From Tetrahymena thermophila SB210 (taxonomy: Eukaryota > Ciliophora > Oligohymenophorea > Hymenostomatida > Tetrahymenidae), in the NCBI RefSeq assembly GCF_000189635.1, contig NW_002476381.1:124001-188000 (forward strand): 64,000 bases of DNA. The letters are read 5' to 3'. Position numbers and translations under genes: made by a program. This document shows positions 52,001-64,000 of the stretch, one piece after another (within the stretch, counting starts at the first letter, position 1; every line of letters begins with the position of its first letter). The notes beneath the pieces were generated by a model. The model did not search any database, was not told the origin of the DNA, and saw only the letters and a list, made by a program, of their open reading frames with translations.

Positions 52001-54914
52001 AATAGAAATACCATAAGACTAGATGTTCAAGGCATCCAACTAAGAATCTAAGTTCTTAAATAACTCTGGGAAACTGCTGATTTATTCATTTTGCAATTGG
52101 AAACACACTTCTGCTGAGACATCAGACAGAATTTTGACATCCTAGATATACTATTTCACAAATTCTTTGATAGGCTATGAGCTGTCAGTAGGATTCTTTT
52201 TAACTAATGTTAAGTTATAACCTGTACCAAATTTATTTTTTAAGAAAAGAGGACGACCAAGACAAACAATTTATCCATCAGCCATTATACCAATTCTATC
52301 ACCTAAATAATCAGCTTCATCCATGAAGTGAGTTGTTAAGCAAATAACTTTATCACTTTTGTAACGTTTTAGCATATCCCAAATGTGTCTTCTTGCTGAA
52401 GTATCCATACCGCTTGTTGGTTCATCTAAATAAATCAATTTACTGCCTCCAATAAAAGCTATTGCAACACTTAATCTTCTTCTTTATCCTCCAGAAAGAT
52501 TTTTGGATAATTCGTTTGTTTTTTCTTGCAAATCTACATCTTCAATATGCTTTTTAACTTCTTCTTCTATTTTTTTACTATCAGACATTCCTTTGAAAAC
52601 AGCAAAAAGCTCAAGGTGCTCTTTTACAGTTAAATCATCAAATAAAATATCATATTGAGGACAAACACCCATGAAGGTTCTAATTTCTTCCATTTAACTT
52701 TCAACATCTTTTCCTAAAGCCACTGCTTCACCATCTGTCATTTCATACATTCCTGTTAACATTGAAATAGTAGATGTCTTACCAGCACCGTTATGACCCA
52801 AAAGTGCAAAAATCTATCCATTGTACATAGTAAAGCTTAACCCGTTAACAGCCTTCTTTCCTGAGGGATAAACCTTCCTTATATTTTTAAGGGAGACAAC
52901 TTGATTTAACTCTTCTTAGTCCTTTAAGTTTTTGGCTACATCTTCAATGTTATTATCAAAATTGATGTATTCTTCTTCGTCATTCATTTTATCAAGTAGA
53001 ATCTTCTTTTATTATTCTTTTGTTTATTTTTTCTTCCAAATCCACTAGATAAAAAATAGTGGATGCAATTTTTTTCCAAAGTCATTAGGGAAGACTAAAT
53101 CAAAATATACAGATAGGACAAAGAATATGAGTATATTGATAGCATCCATCCATAAATTAGTGCTGATTCTATAATTATTCACTAGTAATGTTAGGTTATC
53201 CCAAGAAATACCTTTCTCTTATCCTTCAACTAAAAGAAATACATCACAAGAATATGTAGTGCCTGTATGAGAAAAGATAGATGTACTTAGTCTAGTACTT
53301 TCACTAGGAACTGAGCTACTATCCAAAACGAACTAAATCATATATTGAAACAAGAAAAAGAGCATAGCAGCTATATTACCAATTCTAGCTTTAGTGAAAA
53401 AAGTTGTTATAAACAAACTCTAGAAAAGAAGGGAAATACCAAAGAGGAAGTGCCATACAAAAAGAACACTCCAGTCACTATGCTTGAATATAGCCGTTTT
53501 TAATATAGTTGCGACAAGGATACTTGTCAAAACAAATATAATAAGATAATAAAGCACCCAAGAAATGTAAAAACTTGCTGTACTCATACCCATAATTTTC
53601 ATTCCTTCTCTTATTTTCTTTTCTTTTTCTATGAGAAGCCCATATGTCATTCTTAAATAGCCTAATATCATAGGGAGAACAACAAAAACTGAGAAATTAC
53701 CTTTTAAAGTGTCTGCTAAATCATCCTTTCTATGCTATTCAACAGTCATAGAAGTAATAATAGGATTTATTTTTTAAGTTGGATCACCACTTGCAGTTCT
53801 TAATATGATATTATCTTTTTTATAAGAAGATAAAATTTGTAAATGTAAGATTTTAACTTTCAAAATACGTATTCATTTAAAAATGTAAGCTAATAATGTA
53901 TGCAGAAATTTTTGATTAAATCACTTATTATTTTTGATAAGAAATTTATTTGAGAAATTTATATTTTTTTGATTTATTTAAATATAATGAAAGTAATCTT
54001 CAAATATGATTAAAAATTGATGAATTAATTGTTTGTCTATTTGTAAAATTTTATTCTTATGTTTTAATTATTTAGATTGAAGACTTTTTAAAAGTGATTT
54101 TTATTTTATTAATAATAATACGTATAAGAGGAGATAAAAATCTAAATTATTCAAAAAGCTCAATATAATTAATTACCTATCCAAGTCTGCAATTGGAGGA
54201 AACCTGAATCTCTCCATGGCAAAAATTATTATGTAAGTTATTCGGTATAGTAATCCAATATAGAGGGAAGAGAAGAAATTGGGATTTCAATATAATCATA
54301 ATCAGAGGAATTAAACATTAATCTATATTTATATTAGTTATTGGTATATTATTCCATATAAATACCCATACAAACATCATTTTAATATCCTTGGCTAGTT
54401 ATATAATCATTTAGGGTATCTATATCAGGGTATTACTTTATTTGGTAACCATAATCATTTTACAAAATGTTTGCTACATCTGTCAGAAATCCGCTGCTAT
54501 CTATCATAGCAACATGGCCATTTCTAAAAGATGGAAAGTCGCTATTAGATCCAGTAAGACAATCTTTTATGTATGGCTTAAATGTCTAACCAGTGAGGGG
54601 ATTAGTAAGTTATTGATAGTCTGGTACCAATTCAGTGTAAACATTTTCCTTAAAAATAATATAAAATTATATTAAATTTAATATAATTATTTTAATTTAG
54701 AAATAATTTTTACTGATGTTTATCCAGGATCATATGTCATATAACTGTATTAAGGAATATCTTAAATTTAAATTTTAGCTCTTATCAAATAAAAGAAAGC
54801 GACAAGCAATACAGGAAGAAAGACTTCGAATATAGAGCAGCACCAATTTCTTTTCCACAAGATATAGTTCTTGCGCATAAGGGCTTTCAAATGTATAGAG
54901 AATTTAGATTTCAT
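49037..54914 (-). CDS. ABCA-type full ABC transporter (1,816 aa)
   Basis: ATP-driven membrane transporter of the ABCA (lipid-exporter-like) subfamily. Exons on minus: 54714-54914, 54177-54648 and 49037-53814, in phase. Layout is TMD1-NBD1-TMD2-NBD2. The first helix is at about residues 28-45 ([14 protein letters not shown]), followed by a large extracytoplasmic loop of ~190 residues. NBD1: Walker [11 protein letters not shown] near residue 563, signature LSGGQRRRLS ~663, Walker [12 protein letters not shown] ~687. TMD2 also has a large first loop. NBD2: [10 protein letters not shown] ~1385, [10 protein letters not shown] ~1488, [11 protein letters not shown] ~1508. All key residues are intact, so both sites look able to hydrolyse ATP. 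The signature of the second site starts Y instead of L, as in many ABCA proteins. The end is Gln-rich. The substrate cannot be inferred. Confidence 0.95.
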
Positions 54915-56823
54915 AGTTTTCAATTTTTTGTAAGGACTGGTAAATTTATTTTATTTAATTTTTTTTCTAAGTTTTAATAATTATAAAAATGTAAAGAGGT
55001 AATTATTTTTACTTTTAATCTACTTTTTAGAGATCTATTTAGGATTATTCACTTTAGCATGAATTTTATTATTTATTAATTTGATTTTCCTGTTTTTCTT
55101 AATTAATTTAAATTTACATGATTTTAATTGAAATTACTTTTTACTTTGAGTGATTACTCGTTTCTCACATCCCTTTCATTTTAATACAAATACATTCTCT
55201 TCTATTTTAATTTCTTATTTTTTAATTTTTGATATATTGTCCAAATTCAAGTGAAAAATACAATCTTTCAAAATTTATTCTTCTATTTTTGAAAAGTCTT
55301 CTTATTTCACCAGATAAGCCATTAATATAACAACATCAATTTATAACCTGAAAATTCAAAATTCCCAAAATCTCCGAAACTTAAAAATATAATTAAGGCT
55401 TAAAAACCATTTTCACTATGAAAATATTGATAAGTATAAATTTAATTTAAAGTTTTTATTTACATCTAGTTTTCATTTTCAACCATATTAAAAAGATTGA
55501 TAATTTATTAAATGATATTTTTACAAAAACCCTACATGATATTTATAAAAAACTATATTAAAAAATGATGATGTCTAATTAAAGTAAACAAAGTAACAAT
55601 AAAATGTTTTTCATTAATTCAAAATTAATTTCAGTAGCATCTAATCATCTGCTCATATTTCATATTTGATAAAAATAGAATTTATAAAAAATAAATAAAT
55701 ATTTTATAAAATAAAATTTACTTATAAAGAGAGATATAATTAATAAAAATAAGTGAAATGTAATTAATATAAACTTATTAATTGAAAAGAATAAATCAAT
55801 AACCTTGATTGTAAAGATGTGATAAAATTTAAATTATTATATTTAAAATGATGCAAATTTATTCAAACTCAATTTTGTTAAAAATTTGAATAAATTAAGA
55901 ATTCATCAATTTAAATTAGTGGGTTCAAATATATTAATTAAATAAAGAATAGAAGAAAGTGTTCTATAACTTTTCGAAAATTTAAATTATTTTTCATTCA
56001 TGCTTAATTTACATTTTTGTGATAATACGTACTATTTAATTTTTAGGAAATCAGCAATATTTTAAATATTTTATTTATGGTAAAAACTTTCATTATTGAT
56101 AAAAATACTACAATAATTAGGAAGATAAGATTAAAAAAATAACTATTTTTACCACTAATTATTTTTTTAAAGATTTTAATTTGAGTTTATAACAAATAAA
56201 TAGATAATTTATATTCAACAAAAGTAAATCAAAGATTTTTTTTATTTAAAATTTTTTGATAGAAACAAATTATTTAGATCCATGAATGAAATAAATAATA
56301 TATATAAACTAAATCCTCATTAATTCTCATCTAAATTAATTATCTTTATTTTTGATAAATTGTTATACAATATTCTCAATCCGCTCATATTAAAATCCAA
56401 AAAAATATTAGAAACCAAATTTTCAATTATGAGCCAAAATTTTTTTTGAGTTGATCTTAATTAATGAGAATATTTTAACTTTTTTAGAGATAAAAAAATT
56501 AATTGATAGCTGGATCATATGATTATAAACAAAATTTATTTGAATATGATAAAAAAATTAATAAATTAAAAAATATCTATTTTAATTTAAATGATAATTT
56601 TGATTAAATCTTACTGTATCATTTTGTTAAATATATTTATCATTTTCTTCTTATTTTTTCTGTTAAGGCAAATTATGACAAATTTTAGGGTATTATTATT
56701 CTATTTATTTTAATTAAATAAAATTTAAAAAAGTAATTAAGTTTAATTAAAACAAACACAAACTTTAAAAAATTCAAATACAAAAATATTATTTATTCAT
56801 AAAATTTTAAAATAAAATAATTA
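54915..56823. other. Intergenic stretch, ABCA 5' / coiled-coil family
   Basis: About 1.9 kb upstream of the ABCA gene and downstream of the first family member. AT-rich; no decayed family copy or other gene recognised. Confidence 0.55.
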
Positions 56824-57585
56824 TCAAGATTATTTTTATTCATTAAGTTTGTCATAAAGCTATCCTAGAGTAAGCTCTTTGTTTTCAAGCATAAAATTTC
56901 TAAGATCCTTTTAAGATTTTCCTGTTATTTTAGATAGCTATTCAAGCTTTTCGTCAAGACCGTCTCCAAGTTTTTCAGTAGGAATTTCTTCTTATGATTA
57001 AGTTTATTAAGATTATACCTTTTATTCAGCTTTATTTTACTCTATTTAAGGATTAGATTGATTACTGATGACTTAAGGTATTTCACCTTATTTTCTTATT
57101 ATTTTGTAGCAGTTTTTAGGATTAGTACTGTCATACTATTCTTCAATCTCCATTCCATCTGAAATATAATGGACTCTCTTAAATACACGATTTTCTGATT
57201 TAAGCTGGTCAGAGCTATCAAATTTCTCGCTATTCTAAGCAGCAATATTTTGCTTATTTTCTTATATCTTTTTATTTTCTTCAGCAATTCTTGCAATTTA
57301 ATCTGTAATTTCGTTTCTTTTTTTCTCAACTTGATCTCTGTTTTTCTTTAATTATTCAATTTAAGACTCATATTATTTAATATAATGATTAATTTCATTC
57401 TCTTAGTTATGAAGACTGTTAAGTCTTCTTCTAAGTTATTCTTCTTTAGAAATTTTTCTATCAAAAATATTAAAAGGAGTTCTCATTGTTGAAAAATAAT
57501 CAGAGAAATCTTCATCCCAGAAAGAATTAAATGCTCTGTTAAACTCCTCAAAAGGATTGTATCTAGAAGTATGAGAAAGGAACAT
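56824..57585 (-). CDS. Tandem coiled-coil family, member 1 (253 aa)
   Basis: Not recognised outside this array. Single exon starting MFLSHTSRYNPFEEFNRAF and ending in TGA. Parts: a short aromatic N-terminus (NPFEEFNRAFNSFWDEDFS), a coiled coil at about residues 45-120 (QLRRRLNSLHNQENEINHYI onward), a conserved middle VHYISDGMEIEEQYDSTNP then NCYKIIRKQGE, a Gln-rich linker, and a C-terminal block LGDGLDEKLEQLSK then LENKELTLGQLYDKLNE. This is the most divergent of the four intact members: it lacks the VPxTRRISKEE junction of the others and has a longer linker. No signal peptide or membrane segment; cytosolic by inference. It lies 1.9 kb from the next copy. Confidence 0.82.
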
Positions 57586-59469
57586 TAATTATTTATTTAA
57601 GTATTTTGTAATTTTGATTAGCTCTTTTTATATATTTTTTAATTTATTTTTTATTTTGTTTTTCATAAGAGAGAGCTCATTTTTAAACCTTTTTTTTATA
57701 ATGATTAAATGACAATAGAAATAATTAAACATAATAAAATAATCATCTAGAAAAAATATAATAGAAGTTTAGAATGATTCTTAATAAATGAAAATTATAT
57801 TTTGATAATCTATGAATTTATCTACAATAATACAATAATAATATTTTTTATCAATACATATAAATTTAAAGCATAAATCATACATTAATAAAATCATTTT
57901 ATTTTTTTTATTTTTACTTTAATTTTTGTAATGAATATAAAAAAATAATCATTTTAAAAAATAAAATTAAAGAATAAGTTACTCTAATTTAAAAAAAAGA
58001 AATTCTTTTTATTTCTAAGTATTTATAATTTTAAAAATTTCTAAGAAATTCTAAATATAAAATATAGCAACAAAACAAAAATATAAAAATAATATTTTCT
58101 ACATTACTTAGTAATATTAATTGCATTATTGATATTTCTAGCGTAGATAAAACAATTTAGATCTCTTAATTAAAAGTTAAATTTTTAATAATACATTTAT
58201 TATTTTTTTCTTCTATAAGGTTTTAAATATTTTTTTTTTTTAATTTACTATATTTTAATAAAAGATACTAATTATTTTATTAAAAAGAAATTTTCTTCTC
58301 ACAAAATAATTAATTGAGAATAATTATAGTATATTTAAATATCTTTATTTTTATTAGTATATTGCTATACAAAACTAATATAATTTTAATTTCTAAATTA
58401 TTTAAACGTTCTTAGAGGTAAATTGACAAAGAATAAAATAAGCTCCTAATCACTGCTATTTTAATTTATAAAAAGTGTATCTTATTTTTTTTAATTTTAA
58501 ATTACTTTTAGATTCTTCCTTCCTCTTAAAAATAGAAGGATTTTTACTTTAATTAATAGTGAATAAAAAAATAATGATTTCATTTTATTTTGTAAATTTT
58601 CTTATTTTAGAAAATAATTAAGAATTTTTAATTATGGAAATAAAGCATAAATAAATCTAAATATTTATTTTTAATTATGATATATTAAAATGAAAAATAT
58701 ATTTAAAACACCTTCATTTACAAAATAAATTTCATCCTCCTTTAAATTTACAGAAGTGGTAATTGATAATTACTTTGACTGTGTCATGAAGATTTTTTTC
58801 TATTTTGGTTTGTCATATATTTTTAAGGTTCTTCATTTTATTTTAATTAGAAGCAATAGATTCTAAACTTAATTTAACATTTAAAATCGTTTGTAGTTTA
58901 AAATTAATGAACAAAAAAATAAATAGTCTAATAGCTTTAGGATTTTTAATTAAAAAAATATATGGATTTGCTTGTATTAATTTATATTTTTAACAGAACT
59001 TAAACTATAAAAATAAAAATTAAGTATATTATTCTATATTTGTTTTGGAAAAACTTTTGTTATTATGATAAAAAAGTGGGATATTTAATAAAAATTATTT
59101 TCAAAATTGTAGGTAAAAAGTACTGCTTAATTTAACTAATATCTTTTGTTAAATGCAATTTTTATCAAAATGAAAAAGATATCAAATTTCATCTCAAATA
59201 TATTTTAAAAATAAGAAGTTAATATATTTTAATTTAAATATAAATTTATTTTTTTAAGTTTGATATTTCTAAATTAGAATTTTAATAAGTAAATCTAGAT
59301 ATTATACGTTAAAAATAAAATTAAAATTATTAATATGATTCAAATATCTTCAAACATTTTTAAATATTTTCGAAAATTAAAAATCTAAAACAATAGAATT
59401 GCTAAGATAATTTAAAATATATACTTGTTAACAACATATAATACGTAAATGCATTTAAAACATATTAAA
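57586..59469. other. Intergenic stretch, family members 1 and 2
   Basis: About 1.9 kb, AT-rich. The 5' block shared by members 2 and 4 is not found here, and no decayed copy is visible. Confidence 0.5.
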
Positions 59470-60183
59470 TCATATTAATTTTAGCTCATTTGCTTTATCA
59501 TAAAGTTATCCTATTGTTAAATCTTTATTTTCAATAACAAAATTTTCTAGTTCAGAAGCTGGTTTTCCACTCATTTTGCATAATTAGTCTAGTTTTTCGT
59601 CTAAACCATTTCCCAGCTTTTATCTTTTTTGTTATTGTTGCTCTTCAGTTTTATTTTATTAAATTTAAGCTTGCTATTATTCACCACTTATTATTTATGG
59701 AGTTTCGCCTTATTTTCTAATTATCTTATAGCAGTTCTTAGGATTTGTACTATCATATTACTCTTCTATTTCCATACCATCAGAAATATAGTGAACTTTC
59801 TTAAATATGCGATTTTCTGATTTTTAATTATCATTATTACCAGATTTTTGATTTTGATTTGTTTCTAGTTATTTTTTCTTTTCTTCAGCAATTTAGGTAA
59901 TTTTATTAGAAATGTCGCTTCTTTTTTTCTCAACTTGTTATTTATTTTTTTTCAGTTATTCAATTTGTGATTCATATTACTTAATGTAATGATTAATTTC
60001 ATTTTCTTGATTATGAAGCTTATTAAGTTTTTTTTTCAGCTTTTCTTCTTTTGAGATTCTTTTTGTGCGTGGTACTCTAATTGTTGAAAAGAAGTCAGTG
60101 TATTCATCACTATCATCATCCCAAAATGAATTGAAAGTTCTGTCTAATTCTTCGAAAGGATTATATCTATGAGAAAGGAACAT
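59470..60183 (-). CDS. Tandem coiled-coil family, member 2 (237 aa)
   Basis: Single-exon paralogue. It starts MFLSHRYNPFEELDRTF, then FFSTIRVPRTKRISKEEKLKK, a coiled coil with LHNQENEINHYIKQYESQIE, the family middle VHYISDGMEIEEQYDSTNP and NCYKIIRKQGETPQIISG, a Gln-rich linker and a C-terminal GNGLDEKLDQLCKMSGKPA then NKDLTIGQLYDKANELKLI. The acidic DDDSDEYTD insert near residue 22 is unique to this copy. The frame is intact and ends in TGA. Upstream it carries a ~100-base block also found before member 4, so the two probably share promoter sequence. Function unknown. Confidence 0.85.
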
Positions 60184-61154
60184 TTTATTTAAGGTTTTTG
60201 TTAGATTTTTTGTTGTAGAGTTATTTTTTATTTTTTTATGAATTAATTAATTATATCCTAATTAGAGTTTATTTTTCTGTAATTTAAAGTATAAAAAAGA
60301 AAAATAGTAAGTTCCTTACTTTATTATAATTAATTAAGCAGAAAGAATCTAGAATATAATTAATTTTGATAGAAATTTTCTTTTTTCTTCATTATTAAAT
60401 TGTGATAGACTGAATCATCCATAATCTATTTCATTTTAAATTTAATAATAAATGAGCAAATAAAATTAATCTTTAAAAGAAAAGACTTCAGCCATTTTCT
60501 AAAATATAAAATCTAAGTATTTATTGTTTTTGAAAGTGTTAAAATCTTTTAAAGAAGTTAAATATATTTGTAGGAAAAATAAATAAATAATATTTTATAT
60601 TTCACATAAATCACATCTATTAAAATACTAAATATAATAATATTTATATAAATAAATTTATTTATCCTACTATAGAAAATTAATTGGTTATTAAAAGGTT
60701 TCAAAAAAGAAACAAAATTACAAATACTTATTACACTTAAAATCAAAAAAAATTTTTATTTTGTTAATTTATTTATTAAACAAAATTATTTTTTTCAAAA
60801 AAATGGAATATTTAGTATAAATTTAAAGTTTAAACATACATAAATATATGAAAGACCATTTTTGAATAATCAACAATATATAAACCATTTAATTTTTTAA
60901 TATTTATAATTAAAAATTAGGTTAATTAAATAAAGTTTATTTTTATATTCACCACATTTTTACTAATATTAACTAATTTAATAGATAAATTTGTATAGCT
61001 GAATAACCTAATCTTATTGATTTTACTTTATATCTATGTTATAAATATAAAAATTAGTATCCATTTTTATACCAGTTAATAGATTTAAAAAAAATAAATA
61101 ACTTTTATGAAATTTAATATAAAAATGCATTAAAAAATGTTTAAAACACAGTTT
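60184..61154. other. 5' flank of family member 2
   Basis: About 970 bases with the duplicated block at 60292-60400. The remainder is AT-rich with nothing recognised. Confidence 0.55.
60292..60400. promoter_or_regulatory. Duplicated 5'-flank block upstream of family member 2
   Basis: About 110 bases closely matched by 62510-62625 upstream of member 4. It includes the imperfect palindrome GTAAGTTCCTTAC (60307-60319) and an AGAATCTAGAATATAATTAA element. Conservation beyond the coding region suggests shared regulation or a recent duplication; which of the two cannot be told from sequence alone. Confidence 0.45.
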
Positions 61155-61505
61155 TCAAATTGTTTTTTATTCAGATGCTTTATCATATAATTATCTGATA
61201 CTTAAATCATTGTTTTAAAAAATAAATCTTTCAAAATCAGATTCAGTTTTTGCACTCATCCAGAAAATTTATTCTGTTTCATTATTAATCCCTTTTCCTA
61301 GATTTTATATTTTTACTATTTGTTATTTTTTAGTTTTATTTTATCAATTTAAGCATTCTGTTATTCACCATTTATTTCTGTGGAGGTTTCCCTTGCTTTC
61401 TAATGATCATAAAGCAACTTTTATGATAAGTGCTATCACATCCATTTCATTAATAATCTAATCTTTTTTATTTATAAAACTTTATTATATGAATATTTTC
61501 AAAAC
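61155..61505 (-). pseudogene. Decayed copy of the tandem coiled-coil family
   Basis: Matches the middle and C-terminal part of members 2, 4 and 5: an HIIKFYK..DSTYHKSC stretch aligns with HVFKKVH..DSTNPKNC, followed by MIIRKQGKPPQ in place of KIIRKQGEAPQ. The end retains a DKASEQKTI-like terminus before TGA at the same distance. The N-terminal half is absent, and in-frame TGA codons and frame changes interrupt the rest. It lies between members 2 and 4 in the same orientation, as expected for a dead tandem duplicate. Confidence 0.75.
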
Positions 61506-61714
61506 TAATTAATTAATATTATTTATTACAATTTTTATTAGTACAAAATTATTTAAAACTTAAAAAAAAATGTTAAAAAATTAAATTAAATTATAAAAAT
61601 ATATTTTTAAAGAAAAAAATTGATTTTTTTACTAAAATAAATATTCCTAATAATTGATATTCATAAAATTATTGGCAGTATGGACATATATACATACAGA
61701 TAAAATATAATTAT

Positions 61715-62410
61715 TCAAATTAATTTTTATTCAGATGCTTTATCAAATAATTAACCAATTGTAAGGTCTTTATTTTCAACAACAAAATTTTCAAGTTCTG
61801 AAAATGTTTTTCCAGTCATTTTGCATAGTTATTCTAATTTTTCATCAAGTCCATTTCCTAATTTCTATCTTTAAACTTATTATTGCTCTTCAGTATTGTT
61901 TTATTCAATTTAATTATGTTATTATTCACCACTAATTATTTGTGGAGCTTCTCCTTATTTTCTAATAATCTTATAACAGTTTTTAGGATTAGTGCTATCG
62001 TATTACTCTTCTATTTCCATGCCATCAGAAATATAGTGTACCTTCTTAAATACATGGCTTTCAGATTTTTAATTTTAATTATTTTCATTTTGGTTAGTTT
62101 CTAATTGTTTTTTCTTTTCTTCTACTATCTTAGTTATTTATTCAGTAATAACATTTTTTTATTTTTCAACATGCTCTTTATTCTTCTTCAATTATTCAAT
62201 TTAAGATTCATATTGTTTAATATAGTGATTGATTTCATTTTCTTCTTCATGAAGCTGATTAAGTTTTCTTTTCAACTGCTCTTCTTTTGAGATTCTTCTA
62301 GTTTGTGGAACTCTAATGGTAGAGAAGAAATCAGAGAAATCATCATCCCAAAATGAGTTGAAAGTTCTGTCGAATTAGTCAAAAGGATTATATCTAGTAG
62401 AGAGGAACAT
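61715..62410 (-). CDS. Tandem coiled-coil family, member 4 (231 aa)
   Basis: Single-exon paralogue, most similar to member 5. N-terminus MFLSTRYNPFDQFDRTF, then WDDDFSDFFSTIRVPQTRR, a coiled coil from about residue 45 (QLKRKLNQLHEEENEINHYI), VFKKVHYISDGMEIEEQYDS, KIIRKQGEAPQIISGEQQ, a Gln-rich linker, and a C-terminal GNGLDEKLEQLCKMTGK then NKDLTIGQLFDKASEQKLI. Intact frame to TGA. A 5' block like that of member 2 precedes it. Probably cytosolic; role unknown. The alternation of conserved and variable parts (junction and linker variable, middle and C-terminus fixed) suggests the conserved blocks are the functional ones. Confidence 0.86.
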
Positions 62411-63249
62411 TTGATTTTGGTTTTTTTATTGTTGAGTTATTTTTTTATTATTTTATTAATTAATTGAATATACTGATAAGACTAATTTATTTTTGATGAA
62501 TTTAAAGATTAAAAAAGAAAAATAGTAAGTTCCTTACAGAATATTTATTTATTATAATGAATTAAATAGAAAGAATCTAGAATATAATTAATTTAAATAG
62601 AAATTTTCTTTTTTCTTTATTACTAAATAAAAAATAGACTGTCTTGCAATCTATTTTAATTAAACCTAATAATTATCAAAAATAAATTACAAAATGAAAT
62701 CTTTTTTTGATATAGACATTAAATAGTATTAAATATTTGTATTTAAAATATATTTCTCTTTATGATTTTTTTTAAATAAGTTTTTCTTTCATTTAAATAA
62801 TATTTCCTATTAGCGAAAAGTTAAATATTTTTTTCGCGGATAAAGAAACAAATAAAATTATATTTTGAACTTTATTTTTATTAAATTTTTACTAATTTAA
62901 TTTTTAATTTTTTTGATAGAGTATTAAAACACTTTTTTCATATATTTTAATATTTTAACTTGTTATAAATAAAAAAAAACTTTATGAAATTAATTTAATT
63001 TCTAAATAAAACTATTTTTATCTTTTTATTTAAAGCTTGAAAACAAATTTAGCTTACCATTAATTATTTTTTAAATTTAATTCTTAAAATTTATTTTTTT
63101 TCTGTAAGTGGGTCTAAAATTTTAAATTAATGTATATTTTAACTTTAATTTATAAGTATTTCATTTAATTATTTTTAGTAATCAATTTAAAATAGAATAC
63201 AAACATATAATAAATAAATAACGATATATTTACGATAAAATAATTTTAT
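62411..63249. other. 5' flank of family member 4
   Basis: About 840 bases, with the duplicated block at 62510-62625 and otherwise AT-rich sequence. Nothing else recognised. Confidence 0.55.
62510..62625. promoter_or_regulatory. Duplicated 5'-flank block upstream of family member 4
   Basis: Counterpart of 60292-60400. It carries the same GTAAGTTCCTTAC palindrome (62525-62537) and the AGAATCTAGAATATAATTAA element, with about 16 extra bases between them. Confidence 0.45.
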
Positions 63250-63954
63250 TCAAATTAATTTTAGTTCATTTGCTTTATCATAAAGTTATCCAATAGTTAA
63301 ATCTTTATTTTCAATAACAAAATTTTCAAGTTCTGAAAGAGTTTTTCCACTCATTTTACTGAGTTATTCTAATTTTTCATCAATCCCGTTACCTAGTTTC
63401 TATCTTTATTCTTTTTACTACTCTTCTTTATTGTTTTATTCAATTTAAGCATGTTTCTGTTCTCCACTAATTATTTATGGAGCTTCTCCTTATTTTCTAA
63501 TTATCTTATAGCAGTTCTTAGGATTAGTGCTATCATATTGCTCTTCTATTTCCATTCCATCAGAAATGTAGTGAACTTTCTTAAATACATGGCTTTCAGA
63601 TTTTTAATTTTCACTGTTATTAGGTTGTTAGTTTTAATTGTTTTCTAGTTCTTTTTTATTAATTTCAGCAATTTTAGCTATTTATTCAGTGATGAAATTT
63701 TTTTATTTCTCAACATGTTCTTTATTTTACTTCAATTATTCGATTTAAGATTCATATTGCTTAATATAGTGATTGATTTCGTTTTCTTCTTAGTGTAGCT
63801 GATTAAGTTTTCTTTTCAATTGCTCTTCTTTTGAAATTCTTCTCGTTTGAGGAACTCTAATGGTAGAGAAGAAATCAGTAAAATCGTCATCCCAAAAATA
63901 ATTGAAGGTTCTGTCTAATTCATGAAAAGGATTATATCTTGTAGAGAGGAACAT
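63250..63954 (-). CDS. Tandem coiled-coil family, member 5 (234 aa)
   Basis: Single-exon paralogue nearest the window end, close to member 4. It starts MFLSTRYNPFHELDRTF and shares FFSTIRVPQTRRISKEEQ, the coiled coil QLKRKLNQLHQEENEINHYI, VFKKVHYISDGMEIEEQYDS, KIIRKQGEAPQIISGEQK, and a C-terminal GNGIDEKLEQLSKMSGK then NKDLTIGQLYDKANELKLI. The linker is Gln/Glu/Lys-rich. Intact to TGA. Only 46 bases of its upstream flank lie in the window, so shared promoter sequence cannot be checked. Function unknown. Confidence 0.86.
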
Positions 63955-64000
63955 TTTGCTTAAACTTTTTTTATTTACTTTTATTGTAGAGTTATTTTTT

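Noticed and set aside
54442-54675. Plus-strand frame opposite the ABCA second exon
   Set aside because: Antisense to a well-supported ABCA exon.
57001-57090. Apparent frame break in coiled-coil family member 1
   Set aside because: On re-reading the minus strand the frame is continuous to the C-terminal block; the break was a reading slip.
60340-60390. Heat-shock element in the duplicated 5' block
   Set aside because: GAA and TTC units occur, but their spacing (for example GAAATTTTC, and GAATCTAGAA) does not fit the alternating 5-base pattern.

Overview
The window looks like macronuclear DNA of a ciliate, most likely Tetrahymena or a close relative. It is very AT-rich. TAA and TAG fall at conserved glutamine positions in recognisable proteins (for example the Gln of HGQDF in RuvB-like 1 and of MPQSGTG in Rpn11), and every gene read here ends in TGA. 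Introns are short, AT-rich and GT..AG. All gene models below were read by hand with TAA/TAG = Gln; standard-code ORF calls break them into fragments. No transposon, LTR element, tRNA, rRNA or CRISPR array was recognised.

Layout. 0-6.1 kb: three spaced tandem paralogues (160-166 aa, unknown function), all on +. 7.0-16.2 kb: an EB1-type microtubule plus-end protein (-), a small acidic protein (+), the proteasome deubiquitinase RPN11 (-) and the AAA+ helicase RUVBL1 (-). 18.9-42.9 kb, all on +: a CCCH zinc-finger RNA-binding protein of the Unkempt type, the ciliary protein CFAP65, a B-box/coiled-coil protein, a 2,949-aa WD40/beta-helix membrane protein, and an SFT2 vesicle-transport protein. 43.3-64 kb, all on -: a 1,026-aa multi-pass membrane protein, a tetraspanin-like protein, a full-length ABCA transporter, and a tandem family of coiled-coil proteins (four intact copies, one decayed).

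The neighbours do not form operons, which is normal for ciliates; each appears to be its own transcription unit. The themes are ciliary and cytoskeletal structure (EB1, CFAP65), core protein and chromatin machinery (RPN11, RUVBL1), membrane traffic and transport (SFT2, ABCA, tetraspanin), and lineage-specific families that expand by local duplication. The tandem arrays at the two ends of the window are the least explained parts.
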